DNA of 64,000 bases from Lenzites betulinus. Its lineage: Eukaryota > Basidiomycota > Agaricomycetes > Polyporales > Polyporaceae. Below are positions 12,588 through 22,817 of the stretch, piece after piece. The position numbers were made by a program, and so were the translations under genes. The DNA lies in assembly GCA_022264855.1 (NCBI GenBank), contig JABYQU010000027.1:1-64000 (forward strand), in the 5' to 3' direction. Numbering within the stretch: the first letter of the stretch is position 1; each line of letters begins with the position of its first letter. Under the pieces are notes generated by a model. The model ran no database searches, was not told the origin of the DNA, and was given only the letters and a program-made list of their open reading frames with translations.

Positions 12588-13350
12588 TCAGGCCAGCAGA
12601 ATGGCGCGGGCATGGATGTATCGGTCGAGGCCGCCATATGCAGGAAAGCCTCGAAATACTGGTCGGTAGGCATTCTGAGTGTAGCTGTTAGACGCAGGGA
12701 ACGGGTTTCGAGGAGCGGGGGGATCCTGCGCACCTTGTGGCCATGTTTTATAAGTCCAGCAGTATACCGGAAGTACTATTGGACCGCTAGAGAATTGTTA
12801 GATAATGGGACTCATTCGCGCGTGTACAATTCTCCATACCAGTCAGCATCCCGCTCCTCCGCCATCCCTGCGCCCGAAGGACCGATCGATCTACCGCCAC
12901 CATCCGCCGATAAGTCGTCCGACGTGAGGGTAGCGCATGTTTCAGCGTCGCGATAATCATCTTAGATATTGTGAGCTCGCGTCAATGCGTTGGGAGGTGC
13001 AGGTTTTCGGCGTGAATGGGCGTTGATTTCAGTTGCACGCGCGAATAACTACGATTGCCATAAGCGGACGACGACTAACCAGTCAACTAGCCGGTCCAGG
13101 CGCGGAGTTCCAACCCTAACTCTAATCTCTAATCTCGCGGCTCCTGATGCCAAGCTCTCTCTCACCAGGCACCTTTGCACTCTTAACGTTGGACGCTCGT
13201 TTATCTGTTCACGTCTACTCACTCGTGTTTATCGTCATCCTAATCTTGCTAGAGCTCTAACTTACCCTTCGAGCGAATTGGGCACCGGCGCTGTGCGCGG
13301 AACTTTGGTGCGTGTAGGGATGGGAGGAGGGCAACGAACGGTACGACGAT
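12588..13350. other. Upstream region of helicase, no firm gene
   Basis: About 12590-12730 may hold an upstream exon of the helicase on the minus strand (LRMPTDQYFEAFLHMAAST). The remainder shows no coding signal or repeat that I can support. Confidence 0.4.
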
Positions 13351-14220
13351 TCACCAACTAACCTATGTTTCGTGCGCAACTAACCCCAGTGCCGACGCAG
13401 TTTGTATCGCGATCATCCTCCGGAGCATTCGCGAACGGTAAGCAACGCCCGTGGAACTCTGAGTGTACCATCGCGAATAATGGCAAGGCATCTCGTCCTG
13501 GTCCGCCGTCCTCGGGTATGTCCACCATCCGCCTGTTTGATGTTGCTGACACTGACCAGTCTGGTCCTCGTCGCTGTCTCCGGGAAGCCCTCCCCGCACA
13601 TCACCGCGCCCCACGACCTTGTCCAGTCTCGTCGCTATCCATGTCTCCGGGACGACCTGCCCGCGGCCGTCAAATACTGTGCGCGGCGGTTGTGCGCATG
13701 CGTGTCTCCCGGAACCCCTCGCACGCGCTCAGCCTTGCCGTGATCGCTCGCTTTCGCGGTACGCCCATCGCTACCGGGTGAGACGGCCGTTATTACCTGC
13801 GTGAGCGTTGATCGCTAATACAAGCACCTCCTAGATGTGACTTCATAACGGACTAACGAGCGCCTTGATACGATGTAGTAGCTTCTTCTGTATTCCCGGC
13901 TGTAGCGCCATATCAAGCACTCCAAATAATATAGTAGTACCGTATATCTGTGTTGTGTACAGACTCGCAAGACGGCTGTGACGGTGCCCGTGTCCAAGCC
14001 CCCATCTCGCGAGGGTAGGCGCCGGAGTGACTAGCACGTCGGCGTGTCTCCCGGAGGCACGCCAACGTGCGAAGGATGAAATTCCATATCTATAAGCTCA
14101 CATCCCCTACAGACCGGCGCACTCCAAGGACGCGACGCGCTCTCGCGGGCACTCTCAGGCCCATGCCCAGGCGTGTCTCCCGGAGACACGGCTGCGCATC
14201 GTTCCCGCGAACGAGAACGT
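13351..14220. repeat. Degenerate palindromic minisatellite, left of the inverted repeat
   Basis: Scattered copies of the core occur as TGTCTCCGGGAAGCCC (near 13570), ATGTCTCCGGGACGACC (near 13640), GTGTCTCCCGGAACCCC (near 13705) and GTGTCTCCCGGAGGCACG (near 14045). An intact copy lies at 14172-14190, with 9-bp arms around one C. The last unit runs to GAGAACGT at 14220, where the inverted-repeat element interrupts it. Its continuation is the array after 17032. Confidence 0.75.
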
Positions 14221-17031
14221 CCACCTGTGGCTTCCACTGTTGTATTACAATAGCCCACCAAGGTGGTACCAGCAGTGTGTATTCTGTAGCCACCATAGTT
14301 TATTGTTAATCTGGCCCCCAGGTGTTGTACAAACCCATTAATGGTTGTTAATCTGTACAGTGTTGTTATTGATTGTAAAATAGAGCGCATTTATACAATG
14401 GACCCTAGCATTGTCAAATGATGTTAATCATTGTTAAAAGCTGCTTTAGATGTTGTTAATGGTTGTAAAATAAGCCCTGAGGTTGTTTAACATTGTTAAA
14501 AGCTGCTTGGGATGTTGTTAATGATTGTAAAATCAGTGCCTGCTTGTAGGTCCCTGTTTACCGCTTAATGGGCGCTTTTTTGGCTTCCCAATAGGGTAGG
14601 TATACCAAATGACCGCATTTGGGCGCTTTTTTGGCTTCCAAATGGGGCAGTGGCCTACCACCACCCCCTGGGGGCTCCCTTTTGGCCCCCCTGGGCGCAT
14701 TATTGCCCTATTTTGTGCCCTATGTATATGTGGTGATCATGATACATATCAGGGTATTCTGTGGGGGCCAAAAACAGACCAAAAGCGGTCAAAAAAGCGA
14801 ACCCAGGGCAGGGGTCAGCAGGTCCTGGTAGGTGCATGCAGCATATAATTGGTTCCTCTGGGCCCATTACATTGATCAATATATCATTTGAAAGCTATAG
14901 TTCAGGGCTTTCTGGGACATCTATTTGCATAGCCCACGGTGCTATATTGATGAAGATATGGCCTTTCGCATTTTCGCAAAAAGCAGCCATTTTGTTTGCT
15001 CCATAGCTCCTGATCCAGGGCACATATAAATTCACCCTATACATCGTTAGAATTGTATTTAGCATACCTTTAAAACGGGCCTACTCTCAGGATATTCCAT
15101 CCACATGTATTCTGCCCCTCCTCCTGCCTCCCTGCTAATAGATCGCCCTCCAGGGCCCTCAGTTCCTGATAGATTCCCTTGAAAGTCTTTGCAGTTTGTA
15201 CTGGCAATATATCCAAACATATTTCCAGCTTTGCATGATTTAAAATGGCCTACCCCTTACGTGCCCTCTTGCTGTACATTTTGTGCACTCCCAGCTTGTT
15301 TGCTCCATAATTTTATACCCTGTACAGATATGGTCCTGCTCTATTTTGCATGCTGTCTGTGTATACTATAGCTACCAATAGATTTGCTCAAAAGTGTTAT
15401 CGGACATCTGGATCTCTTATAGGCTCCTTATCAGTAGCCCACAGAGTAGCCCAATCTGTCGCTTTCTGGGGGAATATTATATAGATCAGACAGCATAGCT
15501 GTACTGGCATAGTGCTCAGAATCATGTTGCAAAAAACATCATGAGATTTGGTGGAGAAGTGACGGAGGTATGGGCAGAATATCCCAAATGGTGGTCTACA
15601 TGCTCAAACACAGCTTACAGCAGTGCATTCATGTATTCTTCACCAACTGCATCAAAGGGTCATTCTGAGGTGTTTCCTCCATACCTCCGTCACTTCTCCA
15701 CCAAATCTCATGATGTTTTTTGCAACATGATTCTGAGCACTATGCCAGTACAGCTATGCTGTCTGATCTATATAATATTCCCCCAGAAAGCGACAGATTG
15801 GGCTACTCTGTGGGCTACTGATAAGGAGCCTATAAGAGATCCAGATGTCCGATAACACTTTTGAGCAAATCTATTGGTAGCTATAGTATACACAGACAGC
15901 ATGCAAAATAGAGCAGGACCATATCTGTACAGGGTATAAAATTATGGAGCAAACAAGCTGGGAGTGCACAAAATGTACAGCAAGAGGGCACGTAAGGGGT
16001 AGGCCATTTTAAATCATGCAAAGCTGGAAATATGTTTGGATATATTGCCAGTACAAACTGCAAAGACTTTCAAGGGAATCTATCAGGAACTGAGGGCCCT
16101 GGAGGGCGATCTATTAGCAGGGAGGCAGGAGGAGGGGCAGAATACATGTGGATGGAATATCCTGAGAGTAGGCCCGTTTTAAAGGTATGCTAAATACAAT
16201 TCTAACGATGTATAGGGTGAATTTATATGTGCCCTGGATCAGGAGCTATGGAGCAAACAAAATGGCTGCTTTTTGCGAAAATGCGAAAGGCCATATCTTC
16301 ATCAATATAGCACCGTGGGCTATGCAAATAGATGTCCCAGAAAGCCCTGAACTATAGCTTTCAAATGATATATTGATCAATGTAATGGGCCCAGAGGAAC
16401 CAATTATATGCTGCATGCACCTACCAGGACCTGCTGACCCCTGCCCTGGGTTCGCTTTTTTGACCGCTTTTGGTCTGTTTTTGGCCCCCACAGAATACCC
16501 TGATATGTATCATGATCACCACATATACATAGGGCACAAAATAGGGCAATAATGCGCCCAGGGGGGCCAAAAGGGAGCCCCCAGGGGGTGGTGGTAGGCC
16601 ACTGCCCCATTTGGAAGCCAAAAAAGCGCCCAAATGCGGTCATTTGGTATACCTACCCTATTGGGAAGCCAAAAAAGCGCCCATTAAGCGGTAAACAGGG
16701 ACCTACAAGCAGGCACTGATTTTACAATCATTAACAACATCCCAAGCAGCTTTTAACAATGTTAAACAACCTCAGGGCTTATTTTACAACCATTAACAAC
16801 ATCTAAAGCAGCTTTTAACAATGATTAACATCATTTGACAATGCTAGGGTCCATTGTATAAATGCGCTCTATTTTACAATCAATAACAACACTGTACAGA
16901 TTAACAACCATTAATGGGTTTGTACAACACCTGGGGGCCAGATTAACAATAAACTATGGTGGCCACAGAATACACACTGCTGGTACCACCTTGGTGGGCT
17001 ATTGTAATACAACAGTGGAAGCCACAGGTGG
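14221..17031. mobile_element. 2.8-kb giant inverted-repeat element with 5-bp target duplication
   Basis: The left arm 14221-15573 and right arm 15679-17031 are reverse complements at a constant coordinate sum of 31252. I found one mismatch by eye (14288/16964). The spacer is 105 bp (15574-15678). The ends read CCACCTGTGGC and GCCACAGGTGG. AACGT flanks both ends (14216-14220 and 17032-17036). The uninterrupted site GAGAACGTCGCC occurs in a sister repeat unit at about 17229-17240, so the insertion and its target duplication are documented inside the window. The arms hold short open frames, identical in both arms, with no transposase motif. They also hold AT-rich ends with TTGTTAAT/TTGTAAAA repeats. 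The element is non-autonomous. The 5-bp duplication fits only some superfamilies (Transib for one), and I do not assign it. Near-identical arms suggest recent origin or conversion between arms. Confidence 0.93.
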
Positions 17032-18060
17032 AACGTCGCCACGCGCGCGCGATCTCGAGTGCGCGCTCTCTGGCCCTTGCGCGCGCGTGTCTCCCGGAGA
17101 CACGCCCTCGAGATCGTTCCCGCGAACGCGAACGGCGCGACGCGGGCGCGATCTCCTCGCGGGCTCTCTCTCTCTCCCTCGCGCGCGCGTGTCTCCCGGA
17201 GACACGCCAGCCCATCGTTCCCGCGAACGAGAACGTCGCCACGCGCGCGCGATCTCGAGTGCGCGCTCTCTGGCCCTTGCGCGCGCGTGTCTCCCGGAGA
17301 CACGCCCTCGAGATCGTTCCCGCGAACGCGAACGGCGCGACGCGGGCGCGATCTCCTCGCGGGCTCTCTCTCTCCCTCGCGCGCGCGCGTCTCCCGGAGA
17401 CACGCCAACCCGTCGTGCCTGCGAACGCAAACGTCGCGACGCGTGCGCAATCTCGCGGGCGCTCTCTGGCCCTCGCACGCGCGTGTCTCCCGGAGACACG
17501 CCCTCGAGATCATTCCTGCGAACGCGAACGGCGCGACACGGGCGCGATCTCCTCGCAGGCTCTCTCCCTCCCTCGCGCGCGCGTGTCTCCAGGAGAAATG
17601 GCTGCGCATCATTCCCGCAAACGCGAACGACGCGACACGTGCGCGATGTCTGGCCCTTGCGCCCGCATTTCTCCCGGAGACACACCCTCGAGATCGTTCC
17701 CGCGTCGCATCGCGCCGTTTGCGTTCGCGGGAACAATCTCGAGGGCGCGACGAGTGCGTGGTCTCGCGGGCACTGTTGCACCTTCGCGCCCGCGTGTCTC
17801 CCGAAGACACGCCTGCGCTTTGTTTCCTCGAACTTGAACGGCGCAACACATGCGCGATCTCGCGACCGCTCTCTGGCCGTCGCGGGCATGTTTCCTGGAT
17901 GCACATGTGTCCTCGGACCGCAGCGACTCCATCTCATGAGTGTGTGGTGCCCTCATGAACGGACATATGTCCCGGAGACACGGCCCAGTCATCGAGCACC
18001 ATGGGAAACTCTGGTGGGGCTTCGCATGTGTCTCCCGGAGACATAGTGTTCATGCTCATA
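17032..18060. repeat. Palindrome-centred minisatellite, about 100/200-bp units
   Basis: About ten copies of GTGTCTCCCGGAGACAC or a close variant are spaced about 100 bp apart (17085, 17187, 17286, 17388, 17481, 17581, 17670, 17790, 17967, 18028). The intact form has 10-bp arms around one C (17085-17105). A higher-order period of 198-200 bp is marked by AACGTCGC at 17032, 17232 and 17430. Units also hold CGTTCCCGCGAACG, a second small hairpin. After about 17700 the units decay and one is inverted. Several long Arg-rich open frames cross the array on both strands and are products of the repeat. Confidence 0.9.
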
Positions 18061-18428
18061 TGCGTGGTAGTCCCTGTTGCTCTGCTGACTATGATTAATT
18101 AAGTGGGAGTAATCGTTATGCAATAGTTTAGGCCAACCCTCATAGTTCCAGCATGTGCGTGCCGACAGGCGTGGCTGTATATTTAATTATGTAACTTGAT
18201 ATAAATGTTATTTATGAGACATAGGTATCTGCTGATTTTCATAAATATCTGTGCTGTGATTGTGATATATAGATATCAGGGACCACATGAGAGTTTTAGT
18301 GATCATGATCACCACACGATACCATCAGTGATCCCGATCATCTGATAGCCACTGGATTTTCACTATATAATGTGAGCTGTTTGGCCTTGGCTTCCCCCTC
18401 TTCCCCTTGCCAGTTTTCCCCTTTAGCC
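18061..18428 (+). promoter_or_regulatory. AT-rich upstream region with TATA box of BAH gene
   Basis: AT-rich sequence between the minisatellite and the BAH gene. CACTATATAATGTG at about 18360-18373 is a good TATA element, about 65 bp before the ATG at 18429. GATCATGATCACC-type short palindromes occur near 18300. Confidence 0.5.
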
Positions 18429-19698
18429 ATGCCTACCCTTCCACCTGTCCCTCGCTCTGCCACAGAGTGGAGTGATGTGTTCCGTGCTGGTGAAGTCGTG
18501 CAGGGCCTGTTGTGTAAGTGTTCATCCCGCCCGTGTGCTGGTGTATTTTCTAAGTTGAATTATTAGGCCGTCGCCCAGAACCTGGTGAAAGCTTCTACAT
18601 CAAATGTCGTGATTAGTATGGCTCTGCCTGTCATTTGTGCACAGACGCTAACAGTTTGCTTGCAGTGTCTCCATTTACCCTGACGGGTCGGGACGTGACG
18701 ATGCAATCAAGTTCGACCGCAAGATGTATGCACGCATTGCTGCATTGTGCAAGCATCCTGAACTGGGTTCGGTAAGTACATATACAACATGTAATATGCT
18801 ATCTCTCACATTACACTTCACATAGCTTGTCAAGCTCCACTGGTACTTCTCCTATGGGGAGCTTACCCCTGATGAGATGGTCAACCAAGTCGGGCGGGAC
18901 TTTATCGTGTCCCAGGGGGAGAACGAGCTTGTATCGCTGTCCCACGACACATACACATTTGCCGAACGCATCCATTCGCTCGAGCGGGTCATCAATATGA
19001 CCCCCACTGCCATCTCCTTCCCAGTGATCGATGCGGCCACCCTTTTTGCCAGGGGTGACAAGACTCTCATACGCAGCTTCAACATGAACAACCCCACCCT
19101 TGAGCGCTATGAGCTGCCACTCGTGAGTTCTTTCCCCCCGTATTTGCTCAAATCTATTTCTAATATGTATTGACTTTAGAGCTGTGTGTTCAGCATGTGC
19201 ACCGAAACCTGTGATGGCCAGTATAGCCTACCGGCCATGGGAGCTGAGGGTGACATACTTCGGTGGTGCTTTCGGTGCAACAAGTGGCTCCATACCACCT
19301 GCTGCGAGCGCTCCAATGCTGTCGAGGTCTCCCTCCCCCTCCCTCGCGATACCCGTCCTCTTCAGCCCCAAACAGTCGAGGAGGCCGTTCAAATGCGATG
19401 CGGAAACCGTGTCCAATATGGGCCATTCGACTGGTTGCTTTGGCAGCAGCTCAGCACACTTCCCATCCAGCGTGGGATGCCAGGCCTCAACTACGTGCTC
19501 TCATTCGAGCTCATTGTCAGCAAGATTTGCGAAGAAGATGCTCAGAACGGCTGCCCCAATGACGTTCAAGAGTACCTTCTGGAGAATATTGGTGTGGCAA
19601 AGGATATTGGGCTGATGCCGCAGGAGGCATTGGCTATGTTGCAGGGTTGGAAACCGGAGGACATTTATGAATGCCCTATTTGTGGAAATGATATATAA
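18429..19698 (+). CDS. BAH domain plus PHD-like zinc finger protein
   Basis: Likely a nuclear chromatin-binding protein. The ATG at 18429 starts MPTLPPVPRSATEWSDVFRA. Introns of about 50-60 nt split five or so exons (donors near 18513, 18775 and 19125; acceptors near 18565, 18664, 18826 and 19179). The BAH-like part runs from FRAGEVVQGLL through PGESFYIKC and IYPDGSGRDDAIKFDRK to VKLHWYFSYGELTPDEM and the ENELVSLSHDTYTF strand. A Cys-rich segment follows, with C-x3-C-x3-C spacing, then RWCFRCNKWLHTTCC, which looks like a PHD-type zinc site. The C-terminus ends ECPICGNDI, a further Cys pair. The exon joining near 18600-18664 is the least certain. The gene stands alone between repeat arrays and looks intact. 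BAH assignment is by motif pattern and inferred fold, not by search. Confidence 0.7.
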
Positions 19699-19814
19699 TA
19701 GTTTAACTTGGGTTGTATACAATTTATAGAAATCTCTGATAGAGCATAACTGAGACATAGGCTGCTTACATATAACTTAACACTGACACCCGCTCAGAGC
19801 ACAGTACAAATACA

Positions 19815-20290
19815 TGACCAGGGGGTGCTTCCGGGAAGCACCCCTGCACACGCACCTGCTCAGAGCATTAGGCAGTTTTGTATGGTGTGTACACGTGCAC
19901 AGGGGGTGTTTCCGGGAAGCACCCCTGCACACACACCTGCTCAGAGCATTATGCCGGTGTGTGAGCACGGGGTGTTTCCGGGAGACATGCTCTGTATACA
20001 CACCTGCTCCGAGTGCTACGTACAGTGTGTACACGTGCACAGGGGGTGTTTCCGGGAAGCACCCCTGCACACACACCTGCTCAGAGCATTATGCCGGTGT
20101 GTGAGCACGGGGTGTTTCCGGGAGACATGCTCCATATACACACCTGCTCCGAGTGCCACGTACGGTGTGTACACGTGCACAGGGGGTGTTTCCAGGAGAC
20201 ATGCTCTATACACGCACCTGCTCCAAGTACACACACGGTGCGTATGAAGCTATGTACTACATACTAGCAGAGCCTCCGGGAGACACCCCT
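19815..20290. repeat. Palindromic minisatellite with two alternating unit types
   Basis: Units of about 67-73 bp carry either a GGAAGCACCCC or a GGAGACATGCTC right arm. From about 19902 they mostly alternate, giving a period near 140 bp. The first unit holds a perfect palindrome: GGGGTGCTTCC at 19822-19832, one G at 19833, then GGAAGCACCCC at 19834-19844. The rest of each unit reads GCACACACACCTGCTC. The last weak copy is at about 20270 (CCTCCGGGAGACACCCC). Open frames across it repeat with the unit and are not genes. Confidence 0.9.
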
Positions 20291-20398
20291 TGTCATATGA
20301 TACGCAAATATTATCTGCTATACCTAACTTGTAGCGAAATATATTTTATGACTGATGTCCCAATAAGGCAAGTGCTAACCCTAACAGTGCGCACCGTG

Positions 20399-20454
20399 GG
20401 GTTAGGTTTGGCCCATAATCTGACCCCTGTGACCCCTGGCATGTCCTCATAACC
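20399..20454 (+). repeat. 56-bp direct repeat, left copy
   Basis: Starts GGGTTAGGTTTGGCCCATAA and ends ATGTCCTCATAACC. It is identical to 23095-23150 and in the same orientation. Confidence 0.9.
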
Positions 20455-21540
20455 TTAATACCTTGATACCTTAATACCTTAATATCTTACTCTTTCACTT
20501 TTAAAAACTTTTAACTCGCTTTTCACACTCCCTAACACCCAAACACTCCTTAACAAACTTAGCTTACCCCTCTTGACACTCCTTAACACTCTGTAACACT
20601 CTGTACCACTCCCTAACAAACTTAGCTTACCCCTTACTTACTCCCTAGTAACCCCTTAACACCTAAGCTTACTCACTCTTACTCTCCCTTAACACTCCTT
20701 ACAACTCCCTAAGCTTAGCCCTACTACACACCTACTACTCCCTTAACACCTAAGCTTACTTACACTTACTCACCTAGTACACTCTGACACTACTTACCCA
20801 CAGCTTACTTGTCCCTTACACTCACTCACTCACTGGCTACACCACAAGTGGTCGCATTTTTTGACACTTGGTAGTCTTACTTGTCACTTGTTAGCACTGT
20901 GTTAGTAGTCACTTGTAGTCTGAGCTACTAGTGTGCTTTGTAGTGGTTGCTAGCAGTGTGTTGACTCACTTGTTGCATCTCACACTGGGTTGACACTAGT
21001 TGCTAGTGCTGCTTGACTTCGCATTTTTTGCTTACTTGACTAGTAGCTGTTACTTGCTGCAGTATCTGAGTACACATTTGCTGGTAGTCTGACTAGTGTG
21101 GCGCATTTTTTAGGTTTTGGGTGACATGATTACTTGGTGGTCACTGGGTTTGCTCAAGTAGTGGTTATAGTTGTAGTTTGGTTCGCATTTTTTGCTTACT
21201 GACTTGCACTAGTAGTCAAGTATACTAGCACCAGGTTGTACAAGTACACTTGTGTCGCATTTTTGGCTTACTGGGTGACATTGATATTCTGAGGGTTGGT
21301 CAAGTGTGGTCTAGTAGCAGCAGTAGTAGCATACTAGTCCGCATTTTTTGGTTGTAGTCAGTCATAAACTCTTTGTAGTTGACTCTAGTGCTGGTAGTTA
21401 GCAGGGTGAGTACACACTTTGCTTCGCATTTTTGCTTACTTGGCAGTCAGAGTTGCTTACTAGCAGTTACTTACTGCTTATGACTAGTTGGCCTACACTT
21501 TGCTTCGCATTTTTTGGTCTTGGCTGGCTTAGCTGATAAT
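20455..21540. repeat. Pyrimidine-rich tract and spaced CGCATTTTTTG motif
   Basis: 20455-20830 is a low-complexity run of CCTTAATAC, TTAACACTCC and AGCTTAC words. From 20866 the motif CGCATTTTTTG or a one-base variant recurs at about 20866, 21020, 21100, 21183, 21256, 21341, 21423 and 21503, about 80 bp apart (the first gap is double). The sequence between copies varies and is rich in CTAGTAG and CACTTG words. No gene seen. Confidence 0.7.
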
Positions 21541-22000
21541 CAGAGCTTGTAGGCCCATTAGATACCTACTAGTAGCACTTTGTTACATGTTTGTAGCCCC
21601 ATTAGTTCCGGAGTTTTTTAACTTACAAGTTTAGGGGGGGTCAATAATGTAAACTGTGACACAGGTGACATGGGTCATGTGATCTTGGTCTGCCAGACCT
21701 GGGTCACATGACCACTTGCCTTATCTGAACATGAACTGATGGCTGTCGCATTTTTTCACTAGCACAGCCACCTGACAATCTCAAAACGTCGGCCTATTAG
21801 ATCTAAACTAGTAGCACTTTGTTATGTACTAATAGCCCTACTACTCATTGAGATAAGTGACTATTAAAGAAAGGGGGGGGCGTTTCTGTAACTTGGACCG
21901 TCAGTGAAGGTCACCGATTCACTCCGGAAAAGTTGTGGCCTGTAGCCAGAGCTTATCTGAATCTAGATCACCTACTTACATACTCTCAGGTGTTGTGGTG
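21541..22000. repeat. Diverged tandem pair, about 240 bp, with poly-G and nested hairpin
   Basis: CTAGTAGCACTTTGTTA occurs at about 21569 and 21808 in similar surroundings, each followed by a run of 7-9 G (near 21634 and 21871). Between them lies a nested hairpin: outer arms GGTCATGTGA (21673-21682) and TCACATGACC (21714-21723), inner arms GGTCT and AGACC (21687-21699). Confidence 0.65.
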
Positions 22001-22138
22001 ATGGAGCAATGGCCCTTGGAACTGTGCAAAAAGTCGACATTTGGAGGTGTGCACGGATCCAAGGCCAGTGTGGGACGGGGAAACATCGCACAGCCATGAG
22101 AGCTACATTTCTGAATAGCCCTGAAGCAGGGCTATAAT

Positions 22139-22740
22139 CTAAGGCCTTGGATCCAAGGGGTTGTCCAGGTGGTTGTGGAGCAATGGCCTTGGATCCGTGC
22201 TTGGATCCATTTGGTTACGCTTGGATCCGACGGATCCAAGGCTGTTGTGAGACGGGGAGAGCAGCTATCACCCTAAAACCAAGTGCATATTGTAGCCCTG
22301 AATCAGGGCTATAGAATAAGGCCTTGGATCCATGGGGTTGTCCAAGCGGTTGTCCCATAAACTGCCTTGGATCCGTGCTTGGATCCATTTGGATCCGGAA
22401 TCTACATGTAGATTCCAGTATTATATGGATAGGGCTATGATCTAAGGCCTTGGAACCGAGGAGTTGTCCAGGTGGTTGTTGAGTAATGGCCTTGGAACCG
22501 TGCTTGGAACCTTTTGTGTACGCTTGGAACCGACGGTTCCAAGGTCATTGTGGGACGGGGAGAGCAGCTATGACCATGAAACCAAGTGCATCTTGTAGCC
22601 CTAAATGAGGGCTATAGGAATATGCCTTGGAACATGGGGTTTCTCAAAGTGGTTGTCCCATAAACTGCGTTGGAACGTTGCTTGGAACGATTTGGAACGA
22701 CTTTTACAATTGTAAAAGCCGGGTTATATGGATAGGGACA
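22139..22740. repeat. Tandem 300-bp dimer with covarying hairpins
   Basis: Copy A (22139-22441) and copy B (22442-22740) align along their whole length. Wherever A has GGATCC, B has GGAACC, GGTTCC or GGAACG. The stem CTTGGATCC-GAC-GGATCCAAG in A (22220-22240) becomes CTTGGAACC-GAC-GGTTCCAAG in B (22523-22543). At the matching place near each end, A has GGAATCTACATGTAGATTCC (22397-22416) and B has CTTTTACAATTGTAAAAG (22701-22718); both are perfect palindromes. A diverged half-copy precedes A from about 22009. Confidence 0.9.
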
Positions 22741-22817
22741 CCATCAAGTCCAGGTATAATGCTGTCCCAGCATCGGCAATGCCGTTGGAGAGACTCCATA
22801 CCCACCCTTAACCGCCC

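Noticed and set aside
14609..14848. Open frames in the inverted-repeat arms (for example MTAFGRFFGFQMGQW)
   Set aside because: Short, no domain, occurs as mirror copies in both arms, and composition is not protein-like.
14221..17031. LTR retrotransposon or solo LTR pair
   Set aside because: The arms are inverted rather than direct, no TG..CA ends, no polymerase or protease motif.
16862..18046. Plus-strand open frame of 394 codons, with similar long frames on the other strand
   Set aside because: It crosses the palindromic array, all frames are Arg-rich and repeat with the 200-bp unit, and it starts inside the inverted repeat. No splice or domain evidence.
19815..20290. CRISPR-like look (repeats with variable parts between)
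   Set aside because: The window is clearly eukaryotic, the 'spacers' are themselves repeated, and no cas gene is present. It is a minisatellite.
20360..20410. Telomere-like CTAACCCTAAC and GGGTTAGG
   Set aside because: Only one or two units, no tandem TTAGGG array; cannot support an interstitial telomere.
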